From positions 2,653,225-2,717,224 of the forward strand of contig NW_006499617.1 in NCBI RefSeq assembly GCF_000471905.2: a stretch of 64,000 nucleotides of DNA, written 5' to 3'. Under the pieces are notes generated by a model. It made no database searches. It was given only the letters and a program-made list of their open reading frames with translations, and was not told where the DNA came from. The position numbers and the translations under genes are program-made. Shown here piece by piece: positions 12,011-22,102 of the stretch. The stretch comes from Amborella trichopoda (taxonomy: Eukaryota; Streptophyta; Magnoliopsida; Amborellales; Amborellaceae). The stretch's first letter is position 1; each line of letters starts with the position of its first letter.

Positions 12011-12030
12011 GTCCTCAGTGGAGTTGCCAA
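12011..12030 (-). promoter_or_regulatory. Putative primer-binding site of the minus-strand element
   Basis: The minus strand reads TTGGCAACTCCACTGAGGAC immediately inside a CA that could end an LTR (plus-strand TG at 12034-12035). The form TTGGCRACTCC-CTG-GGA is common just after the 5' LTR of plant gypsy elements. The tRNA that would prime here is not assigned. Confidence 0.5.
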
Positions 12031-12033
12031 GCC

Positions 12034-13400
12034 TGTTAGGTGTGCCCTCCGGATCTAGGTGATCGAGCGACAAGTGTTTGGAGTCTTTGGCGGACCTGGG
12101 ACTTGAGATCGCTCTCTCAAAACCTTGCTCGAGGGCATGGGCAGGTATACCAACCAATGAGAGAGGAATTTTAGGTGGGTTTGGTACTTACTCGGGCTGG
12201 CTTGCTTTGGCGCCCTCTTAGAAGGCCCCCTAGTCGCTTGCGTTGGTTCGAAATCACCTCCCTTGATCTGTAATCTTCATGTTTTTCTTCACAACACTTC
12301 TACGGTTAATTTGTAAGACAATTGGGTCGAGAAAGACCCACCCTTCTTTTGGGGTAATGCACGCTAGTCGAAAAAGGTGATGAAGTGCAACGTTAGCCTA
12401 AAGGTAGAAAGGATAAGAGAACTTGACGAAAGGGCGAGACTAGCATGATGGCCAGAAGTTGTCAACTCGGAGCGGTAGCAAGACGGGCATGGTTCAAGGA
12501 CCAGCATGGTGGCAATACTACTCAGAACTGAGGTTGGCATGTCGGTGCTAGGCTAAACCTACCCCCAATCAAGTGAGAAGAGAGAGAGATGGAGAGGAAA
12601 GAACGAGACGGTGAAGAGAAGGGCACTGCCGGACGTCGATAGACATCGCGGTGGGCAATGCAAGGAGACGGCATGTCCCTTGTGGACGGTGCTGGCTTCT
12701 GACAAAGCACACGGCGATAGGCGTGGGACACAAGGGGAATAGCAATAGGCGCTGGACGCGACGAGGAATCTCGCAGACGATGATGGGTATTATCAGGGCC
12801 TCTAGTAGGCGGCGATAGGTATCGTCGTCTACGCTAGATGCGCAGCAGAGGAAGACTTCTGTAGGCCGCAGCACACTTCGCCATCTAGGTTCTTCACTGA
12901 GACATCAATGTTACATCTGTAGGCGGCTATGGGCAACACCATCTACAAACTTCATTGAGAGAAAGAGATAGACGAGAAGGAGGGGAGGGAGACTCACGCA
13001 TGGTGCTACCATCGCCATGCGCGACCTGAGAGACCAAGGGAGAGGCATGCACAACACTACCACTGCCGTGCAGGCCTCTATGAGGGAATCAGACGAAGAA
13101 AAGGGACCAAAGAGGAGAGAAGGGAGAGAGAAGAAGAAAAGAAGAAGAAGAAAAGGGAGAAGATTTACTTAAACCCAAGGGATACCGGTCGAAAGTTTCT
13201 CTTACCTCACCGTCTCTTCCAAGCGTAACACCATAATGGTAAGAAAGAGAAACCTGTATTAAGTGAAAACTCTCTCTTGTGTGTGTATGTGTCTGCCTCT
13301 TTTTTTTTTCGTACAATGGTGGTACGTATATATAGAAATGTGCCCCAAACATGGGTGGATAATCAAAAGTAACCCTAATTGTTGAAAATTAAGATTAAAT
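12034..13400 (-). repeat. Probable 5' LTR of the minus-strand gypsy element (outer end undefined)
   Basis: The inner boundary is inferred from the putative primer-binding site. On the minus strand a TATA-like sequence (CTATATATAC, 13335-13326) precedes a CT-rich stretch at about 13100-13160, as in an LTR promoter and start of transcript. No second copy of this sequence was found in the window, so the LTR call rests on position only. ORFs at 12522-12874 and 13089-13352 are not supported as genes. Confidence 0.35.
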
Positions 13401-14611
13401 TGATTTAAAAGAAATTAGAAAATAGGGTGTAAAATGATAGATTTACCCCTTCTTAACAAGTTGTGGAATTTCAGAACAGTCCCTGTGTTGCTCTAGGACT
13501 TGCGTGTTCTTGCATGGCTGATTTGGGGTTGTTCTGACGCCCAATTGATCGTAAGATGATTGTTTTCTTGTAGGGCTAGGCATGGAGATCGATTTGATAC
13601 CAACTTCGAGCCGTGGATCGTGTCTTTCGTGCACTATCATGTGACTTAAATTTTGAGTAGATTTTGAAACTTTGAATCAATAGTATGTTCGTTCCTAGAT
13701 GTTTTCCTGTGTTTTCTTTGCTGAATCACACTGAGCATGCCACTACGATCACGGGGCACAAAACGCAGCTCGATTCCGTGGTCGAATGAAGATTTTGCAA
13801 GTTTTGAATTTTTACCGGAATCAAGGATTCTAGCAACGAAATTTGCAGTCTGATCGTCAACTTCATTTGCAGAATCTGACCGTTTATCATATACGGGTTT
13901 CAGGTCAGAGATGGCCCAAGACCGTATGCCCACAATGGAATTAGTCTCGCATCGATCAAGCTCACGAGCGGCGTGATTTGGCCGCTCGAGCGAGGCATGA
14001 TGCTGCTTAATTTCTTGCCCTTTCTTCATGGATCAACAACTTCTCTCTAGCTTTTCTTCGAGCTTGGGTATCGTCACGGGGTGCCACATATCGAATCACT
14101 GGTCCTAACTAGATGAACCTGCTCACCAAATTTGAGCGTGATCTGATGTGGGACGGCCGAGATATGAGAGTCAAAAGTCATTGGTCGTGATTGTCCCTTT
14201 AATGGTGTAGTGTTGCAGGGTGGCCACATGGAAATGTGTGCGATTCCCCTTGTTTCACTCTTTTACCTATAACTTCTTCCTAGAGTGTCCGTTTGGGCTG
14301 AAACTTGATCCCTAGGGGTTTTCAACCATGTCGAATCTAATAGTGGTGGTTCCATAGCAATTTGAGACACTGAAAATGTAGCTATAGCTATAGGGGTCTT
14401 TTTCAGGGTTCAAGAGGCTAATTCTGCCAGAACTGTTTCCCAGACTGCACTACCTTAAACATGTCGAAATGCAACAAAACTTGGTAGGAGACTTTTGAGA
14501 GACCTCATGAAGATCCTGGACAGTTCTAGGGCTGTTCTGAGACTGTCAAAATTTCCACTACTTGCTAAGCCCTTATTGAGTAGGGGCCTCATGTTGATGA
14601 AAAATACCTTC
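13400..14611. other. Unassigned sequence before element 1, possibly the divergent part of its 5' LTR
   Basis: The plus strand has no domain. The minus strand has a 127-codon ORF (14029-13646) and a 65-codon ORF (13640-13443), neither recognisable. Style and base composition resemble long-LTR transcribed leader sequence, but it does not align by eye with the corresponding part of the 3' LTR of element 1 (36883-38040). Confidence 0.35.
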
Positions 14612-16408
14612 CAACGAGCACTTTTTAAAATTTTTTCTTAATTTTGAGTATGGCACGAATTTCAAAGGGATGTTTTGTTTTCACCGCATAACACATTTCA
14701 GATTAAGTTTCCTTGCTATTTTGTGCTTTTGAGGGGCCGAATAAGGTCCAATTACTTTCAAACCACCCATATTTGAAAGACGACCATGTCTAGCATAAAA
14801 TTGATTTTTGAAACTATCTTTAAATTCCAAATGAATTGAAGATTATGACCCTATTTTCTATCGAATGTCATTGCCTAAAATTTCAGAAGTGTGACATCAA
14901 CATTCAGATTCTGTGACTCTTATGATGCATGATGTTAGTATTATTACTTTGTGATACTGATACCTTGCCCTGTGATTATGATACTAGAATTTTGCTATAA
15001 AAATATCTGATTCTGATATATGAACACTACGTAATGGGTTCTCCATTGATAGTGCACTATCTGATTCTATATATGAATATCGGATTCTATTACATGAACA
15101 CTAGGCAATGGGTTCTCCATTGGTAGTGCACTATCTGATTTGTATATGAATTTCTGATTCTTTTGTATGAACACTACGCAATGGGTCCTCTATTGGTAGT
15201 GCACTGTCTGATTCTATATATGAATATCTAACTCTGTTATATGACCACTACACAATGGGTCTCCCATTGTATAGTTGGGTATACTGTATCTCGACCCATA
15301 TGATAGGAGTGGAGTTGAGAGATCTGTAAGGGAAAAGGGAGGGTCGCACCCCCTAAAATATCATGGGCACTACGAATTATGTCCTCCAATGGTAGTGTAA
15401 CACCCTCTCGCCTAGAGGTGTAAGGAGAGGGTCGTGTCTTACAAGGCCTTAGCCTAAACTGTCATGGGCACTATGTATTGGGTCCTCCAATGGTAGTGTA
15501 ACACCCTCTCGCCTAGAGGAGTAAGGAGAGGGTCGTGTCTTGCAAGGCCTCAGCCTATCAAAAACCCCAAAGCGCACTAGGGATTGTGTGTGTCAGTGAG
15601 GGTATTAGGAAGTGGGGCCTCCACTTGTCATTATCCTCCCTCCTAAATGAGGGTAGAAGTCCCAAGATTAGGTTTGGCTTAGCCTGACCGATGTGGCTTC
15701 TACTTCAAGAGAAATTTAAATCTGTTCTGTTTGTCTAAAATATGTACTCTGTAAGAATATCTGCCTATGACTATGGTACGCATAAAAATTGAGGCGGTTT
15801 TGAAAACAAGTATTGCTCTGTTATCTGAGTTTTACCGTTTTTACATGCACTCTGATATGTGAACATATTCTGTGAGACAAATGTGATTTTTGATTTCTGA
15901 TAATCTTTGACATGCTGTTAAGTATATGCTAATAGTTAGGGATGCAGGGGGGTAGTGATCTTCTTACTAGGATTTAGCTCACTCCGTTTATTTCTTCTAT
16001 GTAGAGTGATAGTGTTTGAATGCTTGAGGCGAGCAGCTGACCGGTGATAGTAGGCGTTTGGAGTACGGACCGGTTCAAGCTACCTTTTTTTCTTTGTATG
16101 TGTCTGGTGGTTCTGCCATGTGTAACTCAGTTTGATGTACTTTTGAAATGAATGTCAAGCTTTTAAGCCATAAACTTTGTTGTATAGACTTGTGGAATTG
16201 AATGAAGATCAGCGGTTAAAATTATTCAGTTGCTTATGCTTGGTGGATGGAATTTTAATTATTTTCTCGTGGTTTTCTTTGATTCTATGCTTATAACATG
16301 TGTTGATGCCACTCCTACCTGAGTGACGTACGCGACCTCCGGTCGCAATCCTATACTCTGTCGCCCTTCGGTATGAGACGGTAGGGTTCATGGGATAGGG
16401 TCATGACA
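14612..16408 (+). repeat. 5' LTR of element 1 (3' portion)
   Basis: From about 14612 to 16408 the sequence aligns with 38040-39735, ending in TCATGACA just before the primer-binding site. It contains four or more units of about 75 bp with the words ATATGAAYACTACGCAATGG and GGTAGTGCACTATCTGATTC (15000-15270), followed by a 101-bp direct duplication (15368-15560) of the block TAGTGTAACACCCTCTCGCC that is single in the 3' LTR. LTR divergence is clear by eye, so the insertion is not recent. The 5' limit of the LTR could not be set. Confidence 0.8.
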
Positions 16409-16412
16409 ATTA

Positions 16413-16431
16413 TGGTATCAAAGCAGCCAGG
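16413..16431 (+). promoter_or_regulatory. Primer-binding site, initiator methionine tRNA type
   Basis: TGGTATCAAAGCAGCCAGG follows the LTR end after a short spacer. The canonical complement to plant initiator methionine tRNA begins TGGTATCAGAGC, so there is one change in the first twelve bases. Confidence 0.85.
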
Positions 16432-16519
16432 ATAAGATTCTTGGCTTAGGGAGTTTAGAAGTGTTTTTAAAATAGTTTGGGGTAAATTAGTAATTGAGTG
16501 TTTGTGTCTTAGGTTGAAG

Positions 16520-17513
16520 ATGTTGAGAACGAGGGCCAATAATTCAAGCTCTAGTAATGAAAACACCGAGGCCCTTAGTGAATTCATCAAGACTTGAGGG
16601 GCTATGACGCAAATGATGAAGGAGGCGATGTTAGCCTGGTCTACCCCCGCTCCTGATATGAATGATAGCAATTTGATAGAGAAGTTTGGGAGGCTAGCTC
16701 CTCCAACTTTCTTAGGGCATGGACGAGTAGAAAAGGCTGATCGATGGAGAAGGCAGGTAGAAATATTTTTGAGGTTTTGCAATGCACAGAAGAACAGAAG
16801 GACAGGTTGGGGACCTTTATGTTGGAAGGAGATGTAGCGCACTGATGGGGCTCAGTGAAGCAGTTCTGGGAGGAGTCCGAAACATAAGCTAATTAGGGAA
16901 ATTTTATGGAAGCTTTAACGAGAAGTATTTTCCTGATTCTATTCGGGAAAAAAAAGAAGTTAAGTCCATTGAGCTACAACAAGGGAATTTAACTGTAGAG
17001 CAGTATGCGGCCAAGTTTGCTGAACTTTCGAGGTATGCACCGCATATCATTAATACTGAAGTGCGCAAAGCAAGCAAGTTTGAGAGGGGTCTCAGGTAAG
17101 AAATAAGAGGGAGGGTATCAGCAAATCTTAAGACCTTATCCCCATTAGTAACCTTGGCCATAAAGATAGAGAGGGACTATGAAGAGTCCTGGATTGGAGG
17201 AAGCTAGAAGGTGGGCCCAGCCTAGTTCGAAAATTTGGGCAGGAAAACTCGACCGCCCCAAGAAAGAACTTTAGGGGAAGAGAAGATCAGAGAGGCAAGA
17301 AAATTCAGAGGACATGGCCGGGCTATGTAAGGGAGAACCGGCACCCAACGTGCCCACATTGTGGAAAAGACAATCACTCGTTGGCTGATTGCAAAAGGAA
17401 GACTAGGGCGTGCTTCAAGTGCGGCAAGTCAGGCCACCAAATTAGAGATTGTCTGGTCAGGGGACCAAAAAACAGACCAAAGACTCAAGGTTCGGTGTTT
17501 GATCTTACTAAAT
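16520..17513 (+). pseudogene. Element 1 gag with two CCHC zinc knuckles
   Basis: The likely start is the ATG at 16520 (MLRTRANNSSSSNENTEALS). A stop after EFIKT and further stops near 16833 and 16860 break the frame. The gag core is visible in FGRLAPPTFLGHGRVEKADR (16687-16746) and later in ELQQGNLTVEQYAAKFAELS near 16969-17030. Two consecutive C-x2-C-x4-H-x4-C knuckles follow: CPHCGKDNHSLADC (about 17353-17394) and CFKCGKSGHQIRDC (about 17410-17451). The product would be the nucleocapsid-capsid protein. Two knuckles are normal variation for this clade. Confidence 0.8.
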
Positions 17514-17529
17514 AGGAGGCCAAAGCATC

Positions 17530-18096
17530 AACTTCAGTTATCTTAGGTACGCTCTCTGTTTGTGGCATTGAAGTGAAAGTTCTAGTTGACCCTGGATTTA
17601 CACATTCTTTTGTTGCACCTCACCTTGCATGCCACATTAATGTTAGACCTTCTTTGCTTGATTGGATATTGGTAGTATGCATACCTATGGGAGAATCTAT
17701 AGAAACAATATATTGTGAAGTTTTGATAGAAGGGTGTGAACTGTTTCTAGACTTGATATTGCTAGATATCCAAGACTTTGATATTATTTTGAGCATGGAC
17801 TGGCAATCCATGCACCATGCTACAATAAACTGTCATGATAAGACTGTAACTCTTAGATGCCCAAGCCAGCTCGAGTTGAAATCTGTTCGTGTTAAGGAGG
17901 TATACCCTCTGCACTTTATTTCAACTCTTCGGGCTTCCCGGTTGCTGGCTAAAATATGTGTTGGGTATCTAGTCTATGTGGTAGAAAATTGGGACGATCA
18001 GTCTAAGTTGAAAGAAATACTAGTGGTGAGAGAATATCCAAGGGTTTTTGCAGAGAGAGATATCCTCTCTGCCCCCAGTCAGAGAAATAGAATTTA
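17530..18096 (+). pseudogene. Element 1 aspartic protease and start of RT linker
   Basis: The frame 17573-18097 shows LSVCGIEVKVLVDPGFTHSF, the protease core. The catalytic triad that is normally D-S/T-G reads D-P-G here, which should destroy activity. The later block MDWQSMHHATINC (17797-17835) corresponds to the conserved G-M-D-W-L-x-x-H-x-A-x-I-D-C that ends the protease. The frame then runs into VVREYPRVFAERDILS, the linker that precedes RT in chromoviruses. A stop ends the frame at 18095. Confidence 0.8.
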
Positions 18097-19370
18097 AGAT
18101 AGATGTGATCTCGGGCACAATCCCCCATCTCTAAAACTACTTCTAGGATGGCCCCAACAGAGTCAAAAGAACTAAAGGATCAATTGCAAGAGTTGATGGA
18201 GAAGGGATTCATTTAACCTAATGTGTTGCCCTGGGGTGCACCTGTCCTGTTTGTGAAAAAGAAAGATGGGTCGTTGAGCTTATGTATAGATTATCGGCAG
18301 CTAAACCAAGTCACTGTAGAGAATAAGTACCCCTTGCCCAGAATTGATGATCTTTTTGATCAACTCAAAGGGGCCCAAGTATTTTCTAAGATTGATCTTC
18401 GGTCAGAATATCATCAGTTGCGAGTCAAAGAAGAAGATATCTCTAAGACCGCATTCAGGACTCGTTATGGACATTATGAGTTTTTAGTAATGCCATTTGG
18501 ACTAACTAATGCCCCGATCGTTTTTATGGATTCAATGAACAGCGTTTTTAGACCCTTCTAGGATGATTTTGTAGTAGTCTTTATAGATGACAACCTAGTG
18601 TACTCAAGGAATCATGAAGAGCATGAACAACATTTAATAATGGTTTTTCAGACTCTGAAGTCAAAAACCTTATATAATAAGTTGGGGAAGAGCGAGTTTT
18701 GGCTTTCTAGTGTAGCCTTCCTTGGGCATATTATCTCTAAGGATGGGATAGAGGTTGACTCTTCTAAGATTGAAGTTGTACTGAAATGGGGAAGGCTAAC
18801 AAATGTGACAGAAGTTCGTAGTTTTCTGGGTCTAGTGGGATATTATAGGCGTTTTGTAGAGGGCTTCTCAAAGATAACACTGCCTCTGACTCGCCTGACC
18901 AAGGAGGAAGTGAAATTTATATGGTCGGATGATTGTGAGAAGGGCTTTCAGGAGTTAAAGAAAAGGTTGACTACTGCCCCAATATTAACCTTACCCGAAC
19001 GAAACGAATGTTTTATAGTTGATACTGATGCTTCAAACAGGGGACTTGGGTATGTGTTAGTGTAGCACAGGAAGATTATAGCCTATGCTTCCAGACAATT
19101 AAAGTCCCACGAGCAAAACTATCCAACTCATAACTTAAAGCCCACGGTCGTGGTCCTTGCCTTGAAGGTTTGGAGACATTATCTTTATGGAATGTAGTTT
19201 AAGATATTTACAGACCAAAGAGACTCAAATATTTATTTTCTCAAAAGGAATTGAACATGAGGCAAAGAAGATGGATGAACCTACTGAACGATTTTGACTG
19301 CACAATAAATTACCAACTAGGTAAGACTAATATAGTAGCTGATGCTTTTAGCCGGAAGCCCTTAATAACA
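18097..19370 (+). pseudogene. Element 1 reverse transcriptase and RNase H
   Basis: RT blocks in order: [16 protein letters not shown] (18225-18270), [20 protein letters not shown] (18282-18342), [19 protein letters not shown] (18385-18440), [14 protein letters not shown] (18475-18516) and the active-site block [15 protein letters not shown] (18568-18612) with F-I-D-D for the usual Y-I-D-D. Stops lie near 18216 and 18559. RT connection is [19 protein letters not shown] (18718-18774). RNase H follows with [16 protein letters not shown] (19012-19059), then [18 protein letters not shown] and ends ADAFSRKP near 19340-19363. Three or more stops and a frameshift make it inactive. Confidence 0.9.
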
Positions 19371-19499
19371 ATAGCACATCTGATGGCCCGAGAAATGAAA
19401 CTGATAGAAGATGCAGTGGAATGGTGCCCGATACTATCGTCTTGCTTTGGGAATAGCTGCAGGTATAAAAGTGGAACCTCAGCTTTTCAACGAATCTGT

Positions 19500-20637
19500 T
19501 CAGCATAATAGGCAGACCCCCGGTTTATGAAAATGTTTGGAAACTTAAAGCAGGAAGGGAAAGAGGATTTTTCTATCGGCAACAATGATTTGTTAAGACT
19601 TAGAGAACGGGTATGTGTCCCAAGTGTTGAAGACATAAAGAAGGCTATTTTAGAAGAAGTGCACCACACCCGTTATACTGTACATGTAGGAAGCACAAAT
19701 ATGTATCAATATTTGAAGAAATCTTTCTGGTGGAATAACATGAAGAGGGAGGTTGCACAATTTGTCTCCAAATGTCTGACCTGCCAACAAGTAAAAGCTG
19801 AACACCAGAGACCTGCCGGGTTATTACAACCCTTGGGGACAAGACTCACTTTTAGTACTGCTTTTCACCCCCAGACTAATGGACAATCAAAAAGAACCAT
19901 TCAGACTTTAGACTATATGATGAGGACCTGCGTTACAGACTTCAAAGGAAACTGGGATGATCACCTAACCCTAATATAATTTGCGTATAACAACAGTTTC
20001 CAGACCAATATTCAAATGGCACCTTTCGAAGCCCTGTATGAGAGAAAGTGTAGATTGCCAGTGTGTTGGGAAGAAGTTAGTACGAGGCGGCTGATAGGGC
20101 CGAAAATTATTCAAATGACATCATAAAAGATTGCCTCAATTCGAGAAAGGCTCAGAACGGCTCAAAGTCGGCAGAAGTGTTATGCCGATAACCGATGAAC
20201 GGACCTTGAGTTTGTGATAGGAGATGGGGTCTTTTTTAAGGTGTCGCCAACAATGGGGATTATGAGGTTCGACAAGAAAGGGAAACATAGTCTGCATTTT
20301 ATCAGACCATTTGAAATATTAGAGAGAATCGGAGTCGCGCAAATCGACTGGCCTTACCGTCCAAGTTGGCTAATATTCATTATGCTTTCCATGTTTCATT
20401 GTTGAGGGAGTACGAACCTGATCCGTCCCATGTCTTGAAGTATGAGCCAATCTCAATCAGGGAAGCCTTAACTTATATTGATCAGCCAATTGAGATTATG
20501 AAAAGAAGAGTCCAAGTCCTGTGCAACAAAGAGATTCCCCTGGTCCAGGTTCTATGGTAGTATCATTCACAAGAGGAATCCACTTGGGAACGAGAGGATG
20601 AGATCCGAGTCAAGTACCCCCAATTATTTGATTAGCA
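19500..20637 (+). pseudogene. Element 1 integrase (core deleted) and chromodomain
   Basis: The zinc-binding HHCC region is present: VHHTRYTVHVGST then CLTCQQVKAEH (19660-19806). Immediately after AGLLQPL (about 19836) the sequence jumps to FSTAFHPQTNGQSKRTIQ (19852-19905), so the part of the core with the first two catalytic aspartates is missing (a deletion of some 300 bp relative to the family). The third catalytic residue, normally E in NGQSERT, is K. C-terminal blocks APFEALYERKCRLP (20020-20060) and a decayed GPR-like module lead to a chromodomain-like end, QVLWYHSQEESTWERED with a stop after VLW (20545-20602). Chromodomains of this clade bind modified histone tails and steer insertion. 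Several stops and frameshifts are present. Confidence 0.8.
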
Positions 20638-20665
20638 GGCGATTTTGAGGGCATAATTTTTTTTT

Positions 20666-20677
20666 AAGGGGAGATGA
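20666..20677 (+). promoter_or_regulatory. Polypurine tract of element 1
   Basis: AAGGGGAGATGA lies directly before the 3' LTR start TGTAAGGACCC. This is the expected primer site for plus-strand DNA synthesis. Confidence 0.75.
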
Positions 20678-21009
20678 TGTAAGGACCCACAATTTTTCCA
20701 GAGTGAAGGTCACGCGGCGATGGGCACGCAGCAGTGAGAGGCGCGCAGTGATAGTGCATGCTAAGAAGAGAGGCGCACAACAATTGTGCACACGAAGAAG
20801 AGAGGCACGCGGCGATAGTGCACTCGAAGAAGAGAGGCACGTGGTGATAGTGCACACGAAGAAGAGAGGTGCGCAGCGATAGTGCACGTGAAGAAGAGAG
20901 GCACGCAACAATAAAGCACACGAAGAAGAGAGGCGTGCGACCATAGTGCAAGCGAAGAAGAGAAGGAGCGCGATGATTGTGCATGCGATGATAGAGCATG
21001 CAGCAGTGT
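20678..21009 (+). repeat. 3' LTR of element 1, first part, with 32-bp tandem array
   Basis: The LTR starts TGTAAGGACCCACAATTTTT. From about 20740 to 20990 a 32-bp unit (word GAAGAAGAGAGGCRCGC then GATAGTGCAC) repeats about eight times; AAGAAG starts at 20763, 20795, 20827 and 20859. Long overlapping minus-strand ORFs in three frames (20624-21037) are artefacts of the 32-bp period. The LTR is cut at 21009 by element 2. Confidence 0.85.
21005..21009. other. Target-site duplication of element 2, left copy
   Basis: AGTGT immediately precedes the 5' LTR of element 2; the same five bases follow its 3' LTR at 36878-36882. Five bases is the usual size for Ty3/gypsy integrases. Confidence 0.9.
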
Positions 21010-22081
21010 TGTAGACACCCCATTTTAAATTTGGCAAATTATGTGGTTTATTGAAACCTTAGGATCACACTTAACCTAGTAAACCCAAATCCATAGTTCA
21101 CACAGCCTATCCTACGACCCAAAACTAGTTTGCCTACCTGGAACCCTGTAGAAACCCTGTTTTGACCAGATTTTTGTAGATGCCCTGTTTTACCAAAAAA
21201 CTCATTAAAAGTAGTACAAAAATCTGTTTTCACCCACATGTTTTCTGGTAGCTTCATAAGAACTTAAGAAACACACTTAAATAAAACTATTTCAATTTTG
21301 ACACTTTTTTAATTGGGTAACACGGGCAGTGTTGTCCAGATCCATGACCCTCAAAATTTGACTTTTTGACTGGGGATTTGTTTGTTACGTGAGTTTATCC
21401 ATCCTAACAAGTTTTGACCCCTATAAGGCCTCTTTTCGTGGTCATTTGACAGATGACAAGAGAGAGACCAAATCCTAGGGGAGAGCAGATAGAGGTCAAA
21501 AATCTGAGAGACCAGAACCCTAGGGAAGAGAACAGATAGAGATCAAAGAGAAAACACCAGTGAGAGTTACACGAGAGAAGAGAAAACCCAAGAAACTGCT
21601 TCAGGAACCCTAGCTTCCTGAGAGAAAACCTAAGTTTGAGAAAACCTAGACCTAGGGCACAACCACCATAGATCTACCCGTAGGGAAAAACCACCCATCT
21701 TCAACCAGAGACTTTCTGGTGAACCTCTGACTCATAGATACAAAAGCGGACCAGTTCTGATGCGGGCGAGCCCCAAAAGGCTCGGGAGTCCCGGGCTATC
21801 CTGCCCGGTTTGGTATAGTTTATTTCTTTTTTATTTTTATTCTTCTTTTATTGTTTTAATTTCATTTTGATCTTCTTATGTTCTTTAAAATCTTAATTTT
21901 GTGTCTTAGATCATGCGGGCTCTTCCACAGATCTGAGAGTAGATCAGCTCGTTTTCGAGCAGATCTGAATTTGATTAGCCCCAATTTCTTGACCACTCTT
22001 TTATTGAATTTTTATTTAGTTTAAGGTGTAAAAATACGAGATATCTTCATTAAGATATCATTCAGATTTTCATCGTAAACA
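21010..22081 (+). repeat. 5' LTR of element 2
   Basis: Starts TGTAGACACCCCATTTTAAA and ends CATCGTAAACA. It aligns with 35738-36877 over its first 300 bases, in the middle (CAAAAGCGGACCAGTTCTGA compared with GAACCGGTTCTGATACAGGC) and at its end. The two LTRs differ at many positions, so the insertion is old. Inner repeats or ORFs of interest are absent. Confidence 0.9.
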
Positions 22082-22084
22082 GTT

Positions 22085-22102
22085 TGGCGCCCACCGCGGG
22101 GC
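22085..22102 (+). promoter_or_regulatory. Primer-binding site of element 2
   Basis: TGGCGCCCACCGCGGGGC follows the LTR end after GTT. The form TTGGCGCCCACCGTGGGGC is common at this place in plant Tat-like elements. I do not assign the tRNA. Confidence 0.75.

Larger units (their letters stand above)
4800..12034 (-). mobile_element. Tat-like Ty3/gypsy element, minus strand, lacking RT, RNase H and integrase
   Basis: Read on the minus strand, the order is LTR end (12034), primer-binding-like site (12030-12011), leader, gag core (10823-9560), a zinc-knuckle segment (9330-8060), protease (7473-6900) and a decayed downstream frame (6742-6167). Nothing with reverse transcriptase, RNase H or integrase motifs follows; instead there is an ORF in the opposite orientation at 4835-5790. 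Antisense ORFs near the 3' end are known in Tat-lineage elements, and tandem arrays like those at 1-3475 are common in their 3' regions, so the element may extend to or beyond the left edge of the window. The Tat assignment rests on the gag and protease style and on this layout, not on RT phylogeny. It was probably a non-autonomous copy that relied on enzymes of relatives. Confidence 0.6.

Noticed and set aside
13583..13605. Minus-strand TTGGTATCAAATC as a primer-binding site
   Set aside because: Only the first eight bases fit the initiator-methionine type, a chance match is likely in 64 kb, and no LTR end precedes it.
14105..14112. AACTA before the 5' LTR of element 1 as target duplication matching 39736-39740
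   Set aside because: The following bases (GATGAACC) do not resemble the LTR start TGTAAGG, and the word is common.
20624..21037. Three overlapping long minus-strand ORFs rich in Ser, Leu and Cys
   Set aside because: They follow the 32-bp tandem array inside the LTR of element 1; the same words appear in all three frames.
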